From Ailurus styani (taxonomy: Eukaryota > Chordata > Mammalia > Carnivora > Ailuridae): a stretch of DNA of 64,000 nt. The position numbers and the translations under genes were made by a program. The DNA lies in assembly GCA_002007465.1 (NCBI GenBank), contig LNAC01000137.1, forward strand, positions 194,763-258,762. Direction: 5' to 3'. This document shows positions 22,660-35,214 of the stretch, piece after piece. The notes below the pieces were generated by a model that did not search any database, had not been told where the DNA came from, and was given only the letters and a program-made list of their open reading frames with translations. Each line of letters starts with the position of its first letter. Within the stretch, counting starts at the first letter, position 1.

Positions 22660-24540
22660 CCTCTCACCTGATCTGGTGCCTCTCCTGGAATGACCTGCTA
22701 ATGATCTTCCTGCCTCCAGTTCTTTCCTCTCCTCTAACTCATGCTGCAAACAGCTGCCATCTCAGCCTTCTGGATACCCTACTTTGATCATGTCACTACC
22801 CTGGCCAGATACCATTGCTGATGTCCAACAGGATAGATTTCAAACGTCTTCACCCAAGACTGGGATTCCCCTGGTAGAACCTGGTATGGCTGTATCCGTT
22901 TTTGAAATGTTGCAGTAGTTCCATACCAGTTGGTAAAGACAAATCCTCTACTTATTGACTCTATAAATTATCTAATGATCCAGACGAGCAGCTGTGGCAG
23001 AGAGTAATAGGGCTTGGGAATGGTGCTGGTGTGAAGATGTGTGTTGGTGGTGATTGCTTAGGGACTTAGGTTGTGGAGGTGGGGCCTGTGGTGAAGTCCG
23101 TGTGGCTACTATCCCCTTGAAACCAAGACATCATCCTTGTTTTAGGTCTTACCTTTAGATCATGCATCCAGCCCATGAAAAATAAATAAACAGATAAAAG
23201 GCTCCCATGAATCAAAAAAGGGGAACCCTCTTGTATTCTTAGTGGGAACGTGAACTGGTGCAACCACTCTGGCAAACAGTATGGAGCTTCCTCAGAAAGT
23301 TGAAAATAGAGTTACCCTGTGATCCAGTGATTGCACTACTAGGTATTTACCCAAAGAATACAAAAATACTAATTTAAGGTGATACATGTACCTCGATGTT
23401 TATAGTAGCATTATCTACAATAGCCAGATTATGAAAACAGCCCAAGTGTCCATTGACTGATAAATGGATAAAGAAGTTGTGGCATGCACACACACACACA
23501 CACACATATCTCCTTCATAAAAAAGAATGAAATCTAGAGGGTATTGTAGTAAGTGAAATAAGTTAGAGAAAGACATACCATATGATTTCACTCATATGTG
23601 AATTTAAGGAATAAAACAATTGAGCAAAGGGAAAGAAAAGTGAGAGAGGCGAACCAAGAAACAGATTCTTAACTATAGAGAACAAATTGATGGTTACCAG
23701 CCAGGAGGTGGGTGGGGGGATGGGTGAAATAGGTGATGGGGATTATGGAGTGTACTTTCATGATGAGCACTGGGTATTTTATGGGAGTGTTGAATCACTA
23801 TATTGTACACCCAGAACTAATATTACACTGTATGTTAACTAACTAGAATTTAAATAAAAACTTAAGAAAAAATTTCCCATGTGTCACCATCAGCACTGCT
23901 ACAATCTAGTCCAGCCCTGCATCAGCTCAACCTTCACATCGATACGTCATCCTCCACTGACCAGCTGGAGGGATCTTAATGCTTACGTCCAAACATACCA
24001 GGGCTCAGCTTAAAACTGCTGGTGGCTTCCCTGCACATAGTAGATGAATAGCCAACTTCGGAATCATGGTCTACAATGCCAGACAGGACTGCCTACCCCC
24101 TTCTGCCCCTCTCCACTTGCTGCACCTGCATTGGCCGGATCTCGACCCCTCAACTCTTCTGAACTTGTAGGCTTCTCAAGACCTTTAGCATTTGTTCATT
24201 TGTTCTTCTTCCCACTTGGAGCGAACTTCATACATTTGGCTTCATGACTGCCTACTTCTCGTAAGCCATGCCTTTGTTTGAAGTCAGCTTCCCAGAGAGG
24301 CTTTCCCAGGCTTGTTTGGAAAACTCTTATCTCCCCTACTCCATTACCCCATTTCTTCGTTGTATCTCAGAACACCTGAAATCATCTTCTGTACCTCTTT
24401 GTTCTCAGGTTTGTTTTCTATTTCCCTCTACTAGACTCTAAGTTTCTAGAAGGCAGCTTTCTCTGTCTTGTCATTGCTTTCTCCTGACATATAGAATAGT
24501 GCCTGGCCTGATACATGTTTGTTGACTGACCGTCTGATTG
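22660..24540 (+). repeat. L2 LINE copy split by a younger L1
   Basis: The left part, about 22660-22860, has 'gatcatgtcactaccctggc'. The right part, about 23880-24540, has 'ctggtggcttccctgcac', 'agagaggctttcccaggctt', 'tagactctaagtttctagaa' and 'atagtgcctggcctgata', in L2 3' order. Sequence at 22861-23210 is unassigned. Confidence 0.65.
23212..23872 (+). mobile_element. Carnivore L1, 5'-truncated 3' end
   Basis: Sense L1 3' sequence: 'ttcttagtgggaacgtgaac', 'ggcaaacagtatggagcttc', 'ttgcactactaggtatttac', 'gtgtccattgactgataaat', 'gatttcactcatatgtgaat' and 'gatgagcactgggtatttta', ending in an A-rich tail. A (CA)n at 23487-23507 lies inside. It is a dead, truncated copy with no long ORF. Confidence 0.92.
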
Positions 24541-25838
24541 ACAAAAGCACCAAGCACAGTGCCCGGCTGGTAAGTACTCACTGTCTCTTAGCTATTTTGT
24601 CATCATCATCAAGGCCTTTATTCATTTATATATCTGTTGGCCTCCCCTGCTCTTTTGGCTCCATCTCCCTCACTTTCATTTTACTATTATTATCTGTCTC
24701 TCTCTCTCAGTTTTATATCTTAGCACCAGCAGTATGCTTGGCACTAAACTAATTTTGTTGAATCTAGTTTTATTATAATAAATAATAATCAAACTGTTAT
24801 AGAGCTCTGATACTTTGGGGGGTAGCTTTATCCCCTTTTTTCTCTCAATTGTGACTTTGGGAAAAGAAAGAGATTTCTTGCAAAAAATTGGTTATAAATT
24901 TCTCAAGTTATGCATATTTCCTATAAAACAAATGTAAACTGGCAGCCTGGAGGTTCAATATAGCACTTGGATGTGATTTGTTTTGCTCAGCAACATATTA
25001 AAGTTTTTTCATGTACATTTAAAAATTAAAAGGATTCACAGTTTTACTTGGAGAAAAGAAATTGCATTTTCAGTTTCTCTTAAAAAAAAAAGAAAAGAAG
25101 AAGATCTGGATACAGTGAGCCCAATTTCATGCAACAGTTGGCTGGATCATGAGCCCTTCAGGTTGACCTAGTGCCAACTTATTCTTTCTCTTTCATTCGT
25201 TATGTGCCTGGATCCCTGGAATAATTTGAGTTTATAATTTCTATTATAAAGACTGTTTCCACATGGGGAATAAATTTTTTTTTTACACTTTGCTAGATGG
25301 AATTAGAATTTCCCAGCTCATTTGATCCAGGGTCCTGGTTTCATTTGATGAACTAGGAGTTAGAGTAGGTAATTTAAGAAAGGTACCTAATTTAGATATA
25401 ATTGGGATGGGGGAGGGGGTGGTAAAAAGGTAGGAAAGGGAAAGATTTTTTATGGGACAGGACATTTATTCAACCTTATGGTTGCTCTATTTTCAAAAAG
25501 AATATACAATTACAAATTTTAAAAAATAGTATCTTTCCCATGGCATTAAAAGAGGCTAGATCAACGGCAGGGCTTGAGGTTTAAGAATCATGAGTTTTAC
25601 GGTAAATCCACTTCTGATTGGAGTGAGAAAGGAAAGAGAAGGAAGCTCTGTACTCGAAGGAAGAAAGCTCTATAAGCAATCATTTAGGCATGAAACATCT
25701 GTGCTTACTACAATATCAAACATGAAACTGAAGACCTGCTCCGTTAAACTGATGGAGGCTGACGCATGGGCTTTGTGCCAAAGCTACTGTTATTTTTTTC
25801 CTTTTATTATCCACTTCATTCTGAAGGTAATCCTTTTC
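24541..25838. other. Low-copy DNA, no gene seen
   Basis: Includes an A-run at about 25081-25092 and a G-rich patch near 25407-25420. Open frames are at most 94 codons and unremarkable. Confidence 0.45.
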
Positions 25839-26290
25839 TTGGATCTAAGGATTCTTAGATCCCCCGCAGCCTGAGTTTCCCAGGCTCCCATGGCAGCTGA
25901 CTTTGGCTAAAGGAAGACATTGACTTGAGGTAGGGGGGTGGAAGGAACCAGGGAATTTCCCCCTCTCCCTCTCTGTCTGGGTGTCTGGTAGCACCTCAAG
26001 GAGCAGCTGTCTTCTCAGTGGCTCTGTCTCCCTTTGGATGAACCCATCATGGGTCCAACTTCCGACAAGAGACTTCTGCCTCGAGCTCTGCTCATGAGTC
26101 CCTTCCTTTTGTCTCCCCACCAGAGGGGTGGTGGACGTTGCTGCTTGGTGGCTCATCTCTGAGACTGTTCTTCCTTTGGCTTTTCAGCTTCTCTGTCATC
26201 CGTGTAATCAATTCCCTGCATTAAAATCCTCTTGTTTTAAGTACTCAGGGTGGACTCTTTTTTTTTTTTTTTTGAATCTGACTGATGTTG
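25839..26290 (+). repeat. Ancient interspersed repeat, unassigned (second type)
   Basis: 'ggctcccatggcagctgact', 'cctctccctctctgtctggg', 'gcattaaaatcctcttgttt' and a terminal 'aatctgactgatg' resemble a mammalian repeat that also occurs at 56789-57190. The name is not recalled with certainty. Confidence 0.4.
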
Positions 26291-26904
26291 AGACATTTTG
26301 GTGTAGTCTTAGTTCTACACTGTACTCATGCTTAATTCTATCATCTTACTAATCTTATTATAAACTGTGATTTTTTTAAGATAAAATCTTTATACTTTGG
26401 TCACCATATTCTTTATGTCATGAATTTGGTTTGTTTATTGGCCTGTTTGATAATTTGAAGGTATCTTTTAACTATCCAGCCTATGATAAACTTTGTATAA
26501 AAGAGTGATCTTCCTTATGCAGATGCTATTCATAGAGTAAATCTTATGAATGAGAGATTGAAATATCAAAGTAGTCCCCAAATATTATTTTTATAAAGCA
26601 TATGTACTTACTGTGGATCTAACATCCATTGGTTGTTGATATAAATAATCCTTGATTATAATAAGTAAATTTTTTATTATGGAAAATTTCAAACATACAC
26701 AGAGTAAATAGAATTGTATAATGAACCCCAGTGTTACCATCACCCAGCTTCAACACTGATCAACATTCTGACATTTTTGTATCATCTATACTTTCATCCC
26801 ACCACCACTCCTCCACATATGCAGAGTTTTCAGATTGACTTCTTTCACTTAGTAATATGCATTTAAGTTTCCTCCATGTCTTTTCATGGTTTGATAGGTC
26901 TCGT

Positions 26905-27086
26905 CTTCCCTTCCCTTCCCTTCCTTTCCCTTTCCCTTTTCCTTTTCCTTTCCTCCCCTCCCCCTCGCTCTCCCCCNNNNNNNNNNNNNNNNNNNNNNNN
27001 NNNNNNNNNNNNNNNNNNNNNNNNNNCCCTCCCCTCTCTTCCCTTCCCTTCCCTTCCCTTCCCTTCCCTTCCCTTCCCTTCCCTTT
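26905..27086. repeat. (CCCTT)n microsatellite with assembly gap
   Basis: A pyrimidine array of CCCTT/CCTTT units lies on both sides of 50 N. The two proline/leucine/serine frames spanning the Ns are artefacts. Confidence 0.97.
26977..27026. other. Assembly gap of 50 N
   Basis: Exactly 50 N inside a pentanucleotide repeat. The round number suggests a placeholder, so the true array length is unknown. Confidence 0.99.
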
Positions 27087-27341
27087 ACACTGAGTAATGT
27101 TCCATTGTCTGGAATGTTATTTATCCATTCGCCTACTGAAGAACATCTTGGTTGCTTCCAAGTTCTGCCAATAGGAATAAAGCTGTTATAAACATCTATG
27201 TGCAGAGTTTTTGTGTGGATTTAAGTTTTCAACTTTGGGTAAATACCAAGGAGCATGACCACTGAATTGAATAGTTATTGATAATTGATCTAGGTATTTT
27301 TTTGCAAGATATAAGATTATTCAGATTGTCCATTTTTTCTT

Positions 27342-27533
27342 TTTTTTAAAAGATTTTTTTTTTTTAATTTGACAGAGAGAGACACAGCGAGAGAGGGAAC
27401 ACAAGCAGAGGAGTGGGAGAGGGAGAAGCAGGCTCCCCGCTGAGCAGGGAGCCTGATGTGGGGCTCAATCCCAGGACCCTGGAATCACGACCTGAGCTGA
27501 AGGCAGATGCTTAACGACTGAGCCAGGTGCCCC
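27342..27533 (-). mobile_element. CAN-SINE, older type, inside L1
   Basis: Reverse-orientation SINE with the tail at left and the head 'gactgagccaggtgcccc' at right. It is flanked by the 15-bp duplication TGTCCATTTTTTCTT (27327-27341 and 27534-27548). The duplicated target is L1 sequence, so the SINE is younger than the L1. Confidence 0.93.
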
Positions 27534-28692
27534 TGTCCATTTTTTCTTCTATGAGTTTTTGTAGGTTGTGACTTTGAAAGGATTGGTCCATGGCATCTAG
27601 GTTACCAAATTTATGGGTACGGAATTTTTCATAATTCCTTTTTTATATCCATAGGTTCTGTATGGATGTTCCTTCTTTCATTCTTGACATTAGTAATTTG
27701 TAAACTTGTCTTCTCTTTTCTTAGTTCGCCTACTTAGAGACTTACTAATTTTATTGATCTTTTCAAAGAATCAGTTTTTTATTTCATTGATTTTCTCTAT
27801 TGATTCCATTTTAAATTTATTCATGCTTTAATTTGTATCCTTTATTTTTTCCTACTTACCTTGGATTTAATTTGCTTTTCTTTTCTAATTTCTTATGATG
27901 AAAACTTAGATTATCAATTTTTAGATCTTTCTGCCTTTCTAATATAGAAATTCAATACTATAAATTTCCCTTTAAGCATAGCATCCCACATAACTTTGAT
28001 AAGTTTTATTTTAAATTTTTATTGAATTAAAAAATTTTTAATTTCTCTTGAGATTTCTTCTTTGACCCACATGTGATTAGAACTGTGTTGTTTTTCTTCC
28101 TTTAAATTTGTTAAGACTTGTTTTATGGCCCAGAATCTGGTCTGTCTTGAGTGTTCCAAGGGAGCTTGAGAGGAATTCTTATTCTGCTCTTGTTAGATGA
28201 AGTAGTCTAGAGAAGTTGACTACATCCAATAATTGATGGTTTGTTGAGTTTAACTATGTGTTCACTGATTTTCTTCCTGTTGGATCTTTCCATTTCTGAG
28301 AGAGAGATGTTAAAGTCTCCAACCATACCATTGCATTTCATTTATTTCTCTTTGTAGTTCTATCAATTTTAGCCTCATGTGTTTTGATGCTGTTGTTAGA
28401 CACATACACATTAAGGACTGTTATATCTTCTTGGAGTATTGAACTCTTTATCGATATGTAATGCCCCTCTTAATTCCTGATAATTTTCCTTGCTCTGAAG
28501 TTGACTCTATCTGAAGTTAATGTAACTACACCTGCTTTCTTTTGATTAGTGTTAGCATGGTGTATCTTTATCCATTTAATTTTAATCTAGATGTGACTTT
28601 ATCTGTAGTCAAGATGTAGTTAGGTATTGTTTTTTTATCTACTCTAACAATCTCCTGTCTTTTATTTGGTATATTTAGATAATTGCCATTTA

Positions 28693-28898
28693 TTTATTTA
28701 TTTTTTAAATATTTTATTTATTTATTTGACACAGAGAGAGATTACAAGTAGGCAGAGAGGCAGGCAGAGAGACAGGGAGAGGAGAAAGCAGGCTCCCTGC
28801 CGAGCAGAGAGCCCGATGCGGGCCTCGATCCCAGGACGCTGAGATCATGACCTGAGCCGAAAGCAGAGGCTTTAACCCACTGAGCCACCCAGGCGCCC
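28693..28898 (-). mobile_element. CAN-SINE, young mustelid-type, inside L1
   Basis: Contains GATTACAAGTAGGCAGAGAG and ends AGCCACCCAGGCGCCC. It has a perfect 17-bp duplication TAGATAATTGCCATTTA (28676-28692 and 28899-28915). Confidence 0.95.
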
Positions 28899-30047
28899 TA
28901 GATAATTGCCATTTAAAGTGATTATTGATACAGTTGGGTTTGTATCTACCATATTTGTTACTCTTTTCTATTTGTTGCCATTACTCCTTGTTCCTATTTT
29001 TGTCTTCCTCTATTTGTTCTACCTTTTATGGTTTTAACAGAACATTTGATATGATTCCATTTTCTTTCCATTCTTGGTCTATCAATTGTATTTCTTTCTT
29101 TCTTTTTTTTTTTTTTTTTACTTTTTTTAGTGGGTTGCAAATTTTGCAATACACATTTACAACTAATCCAAGTCCACTTTCAAATGACACTATATTTCCT
29201 CACACATACTAACAAAATATTTTTAATTCTCTTTTATATATCTGTATCATCACTATCATTCATTTCACTTACATATAAGCATATATACATACATAAACAT
29301 ACATAATCAAATACATTGTTGCTATTATTATTTTGAACAGTTACTTGATAGATCAATTATGAATAAAAAATTATTTTACCTTTACTTATTCACTCTCCAA
29401 TGTTCATCTTTATTTATGTAGATCTATGTTTCTTGAACTATATTAATTCCATTTTCTCTGAAGAACTCCTTTTAACATTTCTTTGAAAGCAAGTCTACTG
29501 GCACCAAATTCCGGCAATTATTGTAGCTTGAAAATATCTTTCTCCTTCACTTTTGAAGGATAATTTTGCAGGGTACAGAATTCTAGGTTTTTTTTTTTCC
29601 TCTCAACACTTTAAATAATTCACTCAGTTTCTTCTTGCTTTCATGATTTCCAAGGAGTCAGATATGATTGTTTTCTTTGCTCCTCTGTAAGTAAGGTAAT
29701 TTTTTCCTGTTTCTTTGTTTTTTGTTTTTCCAAAATTGCTTCTTGATCTTTGGTTTTCTAAGGTTCTAATGTGGTATGTATGCCTAGGTGTAATTTCTTG
29801 GCATTTATCCTGCTTGGTGTTCTCAAGCTTCATAGATTTTTGGTTTGGTGTCTGACATTAATTTGGGGAAATTCTCAGTCATTATTAATTCAAGTATTGC
29901 TTCTATTCCTTTCTGTCTTTCTTCTCTGCCTGGTATTCCAGTTACAGGTATTTTTATACCTTTTGTAGTTGTCCCACAGTTCTTGGGTATTGTGTTCTTT
30001 TGAGTCTTTTTTACTCCTTATTTCTTTAATTTTGATAGTTTCTAATG

Positions 30048-30248
30048 TCATATCCTCACCCTCGGAGACTCATCAGCTTTATCTAGTCTGTCAATGAGAC
30101 CATCAAGGCATTCTTCATTTCTGTTACAGTGTTTGTGATCTCTGGAATTGCTTTTGATTCTTAGAATTTCCATCTCTTCACTTACATAATCCATCTGTTT
30201 TTGCATATTGTCTACTTCCTCTATTAAAACTCTTACTGTATTAATCAT
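30048..30248 (-). pseudogene. L1 ORF1 coiled-coil remnant
   Basis: A 66-codon minus-strand frame includes a heptad-like start (VLIEEVDNMQKQMDYVSEEM) and, near its end, DGLIDRLDKADES, which corresponds to the DGLINRLDTAEE-type segment of carnivore L1 ORF1 protein, the RNA-binding trimer-forming protein of the retrotransposon. It is a relic, broken on both sides, with no evidence of expression. Confidence 0.7.
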
Positions 30249-30732
30249 AGCTTTTTAAAAAAATTCCTGGTCTGTTAATGCCAATGTTCTTGCCATTTTT
30301 GACTCTGGTTTTGATGCTTGTTTAGGTTCCTTAAACTATAGTAGGTTTTTTTGTTTTGTTTGTTTTGTGTGCATGTGTGTTTGTTTGTTGTCTTTTAGTA
30401 TGCTTTGTAAATTTTTGTTAAAAGGCAGACATATAAAAGGAACTACAGTAAATAGGCCTTTAGTGATGTGGTGGTAAGGTGAGGTGGGAAGAGGAAGCCT
30501 TCTGTAGTCCTATGATTTGGTCTCAGTGCTTTGGTGAGGCTGTGACCCTAGACTATAAACTTTACTAGTGCTTTTCAGTCTCCCCTGCCCCACTTTAAGT
30601 GGAACAAAATTGGTTGGTGGGGGCTAGAATTGTGTATTTCCATTGCCCTATGTGGATGGCTAGAAGGGACTGGAGTTGGGTATTTCCTTCCTTCCCTCAG
30701 GAATCTGACATCATCCCATCAGTTTATATTCT

Positions 30733-30928
30733 TTTTTTTTTTTTAAGATTTTATTTATTTATTTATTTATTTATTTGACACAGAGAGATTACAAGTAGGC
30801 AGAGGCAGGCAGAGAGAGAGGAGGAAGCTTAGCAGGGAGCCCAATGTGGGGCTCGATCCCAGGACCCTGAGATCATGACCTGAGCCGAAGGCAGAGGCCT
30901 TAACCCACTGAGCCACCCAGGCGCCCCT
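30733..30928 (-). mobile_element. CAN-SINE, young mustelid-type, inside L1 5' region
   Basis: GATTACAAGTAGGCAGAGGC is present and the head is GCCACCCAGGCGCCCC. The target-site duplication CATCAGTTTATATTCT (30717-30732) recurs at 30929-30944 with one mismatch. A short internal deletion is seen around 'ggaagcttagcagggagc'. Confidence 0.95.
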
Positions 30929-31440
30929 CATCAGTTTATGTTCTGATAAAATAATTTCTTCTGAGGGCAGGCCTTGTTTAGAAGGAAACAGTGCTGTAGC
31001 ATATTTCATATCTGTCTCTCTTTTCCTCCCGTCCTGAAAGCTCAGGGGATTTCTTCCTAATATTGACTATGAGGATCCCTTTAGAGTTCCTGAAAGTGAA
31101 ACACAAAAGTATGAAGACTTCCTTATGACTGGGTCCCTCTTCAATTTTTCTCTTTCAGTCTTGTCCACACTTAGCCTCCAGCAATTTGTCAATTATAGTT
31201 CAGGTTTTCCTACCCTGATATTGGTCCCTGCGTAGCTTTCTGCTTCTAAGTTTGTCCTCAGTTAAGTTGTGATTTTCTGTCCTGCCATTTGTCTCTCCAT
31301 TTTGGGGGGGGGCAGTGATTTGTTCCATCACCTGACTTCTCTGACAAATATGAGTCGTTGATTTCTCAGTTTGTTCAGCTTTTAAACTTACTGTTAGGAT
31401 GAAGAATTTAAATCTCCTGACATACAGACCAGATGTCAAA

Positions 31441-32196
31441 AGTTAAGTCATTTACTTTGCAGAGGCTCAGTTTCATTGTACGTAGATATATTAGTCTGCG
31501 TCTTCAATAGTAATTAACTTTTTTTTAAAAGTAAAGGGCCATTCAGAAAAAAAAGATCGTGTTAAAAAGACACATTTGTTTTTCATTTACAATGAACATT
31601 ATTTTATCACATCTCAGGAAAATATATGCATTTATGATTTAAACTGAATATACGAAAGAGCAGCAAACATGGAGGCACTTTTCCAATTTTTCATGCTGAA
31701 ATTAGATCTTAGATCCTCTGGAGAAGCTGGGCAAGAGTCATCCTCTGAGACCAACAGCCACTCATCAAAGGGCTACATTCCGTTTTAGGTCTAAAATTGC
31801 ATAAATGCTAAAATCTTCTATGATCCCGCTATCCATTACAAAATATTTAAAGTCCCAGGAGATAAAATATGATGATATTTTAGGGAATGGGAAAACTACA
31901 TAGATGGTTAAGTCTATAGGAAGTCACAATGACAGATTTTCAGAAAACTGAAAACCTATTCTCTCACAGAGAACTGAGGCGATAGTTCACTTTTTTAACC
32001 CTTTAATCGGTTTCTGAAAAATGCTCGTGAGCAAAAAATCTAAATGAGATATGAATATGGAAAAGCTCCAGGGATGCCACATCACCTGCAGAGCTCACCA
32101 GTTGTTCATCAGAAACTAGGCTGTCTCAGACCTTCACAGAAACTTTCTATGAGTATGAATGAGAGAGATGGAGGCATGAATGGCTACTGGGCTTTT
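31441..32196. other. Low-copy DNA, no gene seen
   Basis: No recognised repeat or exon. Confidence 0.45.
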
Positions 32197-32415
32197 TTTT
32201 TTTTAAGATTTATTTATTTGTTTATTTATTTGAGAGAGAGAGAAAGAACACATGGGCAAATGAGCAGAGGGAAGGGCAGAGGGAAAGTGATAAGAAGAGA
32301 AGCAGACTCCTGCTGAGCACAGGCATGTAGGGGCATGATCTCATGACCCTGAGATCATGACCTGATCCAAAATCAAGAGTCTGTCTCTTCACCCACTGAG
32401 CCACCCAGGAGCCCC
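32197..32415 (-). mobile_element. CAN-SINE, old diverged copy with perfect 20-bp duplication
   Basis: Diverged reverse SINE with head AGCCACCCAGGAGCCCC. It is flanked by TGAATGGCTACTGGGCTTTT at 32177-32196 and 32416-32435 without mismatch. The 90- and 60-codon frames crossing it are SINE translations. Confidence 0.93.
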
Positions 32416-32435
32416 TGAATGGCTACTGGGCTTTT

Positions 32436-34352
32436 GAAGGAGGGGGTCATAGGGAGGGCTGAGATTCATTCTAAGTGTTGAGTGGAGCAAAGGAAAAAGG
32501 AAGAAAATAATGATCTCATTGAAGCAGAAGAACTAAAAAGATTTTGCGAAGATCATGAATCAAGAAAATGAAATAGATATGAAAATTTTTGGATTTATAT
32601 GGACGTCAGCTGTTGAGAGTTTGCATTGCTTAAGTGGACCCAGATTTGCAAAGGCGAAATGTTGGCCTACTAATCTAATGCATCTCTTAGCTTTGGAAGA
32701 CAAGGGAATATATGCCTTATTATTATGCAAGGAAAAGCAGATGAAGTGGGCGTTCAAGTGATGGGGTTGTTGGATCTTTGACTATTCAAACAGAAATCCT
32801 TTATCTTCCCCAACACATTGAGTGTCTGTTCCCCTCTGAAAGTGACTGCCTTTCTGCTCACTATTTACCTAGTGAGAAAGGAAAATAAACTAATTGCCCT
32901 CATAAATTGTATCATGTTCTTCGCAATCCCAATTCCTTAAGGAAAACCCATTAGTTAGCAAACCCAAACAGAATAAAGGTTCCTCTTCTATGTCCCCAAA
33001 TACTTGTGTGTATCTGTGCCATAGCCCTTGTTTATTATTCTGTATGGCAGTGGGTCTCAACTCTGGGTTTTGAGCATAGGATTTTGGCAGAATATTCAAA
33101 GGCATTAACTTGTATCTATCAATATAACTGTGTTCATTGGATAGCACTTCAGCCTTGTGTTGTTATCTGAGAGGGTTGTTTAACTCACTCATTTATATAC
33201 TCAGGAGGCAAACTTCTCAAGCTTTTTGGTAAATGCACAATTTCTGAAAAACGATGGCTTAATATTTCATCTTTTACTCCTTACATTTCTTAAACTACAA
33301 TATACCGCATTGCATGAGCTCTTCAGCACCTCATCTGAGTTCATTGCATATATCCTACTTAGTAATAAATAATATTTTCCAAATGATCCAACTTTGGCAC
33401 ATAGCTGTGGAAGATTCAGAGCACAACAGTGTCATTTCATAGTGCTTGAGAACCGTTATATCAAATAGTTGTGGGTTTTTTTTACCATCTATTATGATCA
33501 AATGAATGAATGATATGAATTGATCATGAGACACTAAATATTAAGTCTATATCTTACAAATGGGGAAATTTAAGGGACTTTAAAAAATATGCTATGCTCT
33601 AAAATTTGGGTGTTTAATTTTTAATTCCCATAATTCTTTGATCTAAACCACTACTAATTTTCAGAACGTTCATATAATTTTTTTTTCAAACATGCTTGCC
33701 CTTTCTTCCTTCATCTGGTCTTTTTTTTGTCTTTTGCTTGACAGAAACATTCCTTAGTTTCTTCCCTAAAATTTCAGTTCAGTACAACTCAGAAGTTATA
33801 AACCTCAGCATGAGAAACTTCAAAACATTAAACTTTTTTTTTTTTTAGCTGAGGAATGTATTTTATGGGATCTGCCCAGGAGAGTTCATTATTGCAAAGC
33901 TGGTTGTGGCACCTAAATAATTAACCTATAACCAATATATGTGTGAAATTATTCCCCTAAGCTCACCTTGGTGACTGTTTGCCATTAAATTAGTAGAATA
34001 AATAATTTACAACAAAATGTAGTCTTGGGATAACACCATTAAAACTGATAGGACTTGTTCATTAATTGTAAGAAATTAGATGAAACACAATTCCCCAAGT
34101 GTGAGCTCTCCTGTGGTGTAAACGGTATGTTAGTTCTATACTTGCATGAAGGAGTAGATGAAGTTCCTGAAATCAGTCTGCTGATGCAGTGTCTAATTGA
34201 GTAAGTTGTGTGTAAAGTATTGTACTAAATATACATGGAAGAAAGGGTGAGTGTCTGTGTGAAGCTTTGAAATGATTAGAAGCAAGCCAATGAGAACAAA
34301 ACTTTTTGGGTAGAAAAAAATAGAATTACTTATTTTTGTTTTCAGTTTATGG
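32436..34352. other. Low-copy AT-rich DNA, no gene seen
   Basis: Several T runs. A 68-codon plus frame (32555-32761) and a 65-codon minus frame (32560-32757) overlap almost exactly, so neither is favoured. No gene supported. Confidence 0.45.
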
Positions 34353-34528
34353 CAATGGTTCTCAAACTTTTCTTAGTCTAAAATCATCAAAAGTACAACA
34401 CCCGAAGAAAATCTGATTCAGTAAGTCTAGGGTGGAGCCCCAGAATATTCTTCTTAAACAAGCACTGTAGGTGAGTGATCCTCATGCAAATGGTTAATGG
34501 ACTAAGTTTTAAGAAGCATAGCTCTGCA
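34353..34528. mobile_element. MER5A-like hAT nonautonomous transposon
   Basis: It starts 'caatggttctcaaacttttc', then 'atctgattcagtaagtctag', 'ggtggagccccagaatattc' and 'caagcactgtaggtgagtga', in the order of MER5A (hAT-Charlie). Confidence 0.7.
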
Positions 34529-35214
34529 ATTTGATGGGTTTGTCCAACTTGTCAAAGGTCCATCTTGTTTACTGGTCTAGCTCCAGGAATTAGCTTGGTG
34601 CTCTTACTTAATAAATATAATTTCTCCAGAGAATATGTTGTGCCTAGCTCTGCGCATGATGTGGTCAATAAAGCAGGTGGAGCTTTGACGACTTGGGTAG
34701 AGATGGCAGTTTTCAACACTTCACCTCTCAGCACATTCTCTGAAAGTGGTTCCTTTGCAACAATTTCAGGGTAATATATTGAAATACTGGTGGGAACTAT
34801 GATAAAAAGATGTCAAAGAAAGCAGTACAAACCAAATTTAGAATGTCTGATACATAATGGAAATAGAGCTTCCAGGATGAGTAGCTTAATCTGTCCAGGC
34901 TGCTATAATAAAATGCCACAGATTGAGTATCTCAAACAACAGAAATTTATTTCTCACGGTTCTGGAGGCAGAGAAGTTCAAGATCAAAGCACCAGTTTGG
35001 TTTCCTTCTGGTGAGAGCCCATAATGGGTGACTTCTCTATGGGTCCTCATGTGGTAGAAGGGGGGTAACTCACTTCTGTGTGTTGCCTTTAGTCACACAC
35101 AACTACCACATTCACAACCCTCTGACACCAGATGTATGGATTTTTTCCCTTCTCCAAGCAATTCTCTGTGACACCAGCTTCAATTCCATTCTGACTCTAA
35201 TTCGAGTTAGTATA

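Larger units (their letters stand above)
26650..31440 (-). mobile_element. Old L1 (L1M-like), antisense, reaching its 5' end, internally deleted
   Basis: Read on the minus strand, the interval runs from L1 5' UTR (about 31440 to 30300) through ORF1 remnants (30248-30048) and ORF2 endonuclease-region sequence (about 28900-28200) into the endonuclease-RT linker (about 27815-27715), where KIN-EIKN and FFEKINKISKSL wording is readable but broken by stop codons. It then jumps to 3'-region sequence (about 27260-26650). Most of the reverse transcriptase segment is missing, so this is either one internally deleted copy or two abutting fragments. Three CAN-SINEs, a CCCTT microsatellite and a 50-N gap interrupt it. 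It is inactive. Confidence 0.75.

Noticed and set aside
26857..27097. Two Pro/Leu/Ser frames running through Ns
   Set aside because: Both are artefacts of the CCCTT array and the assembly gap.
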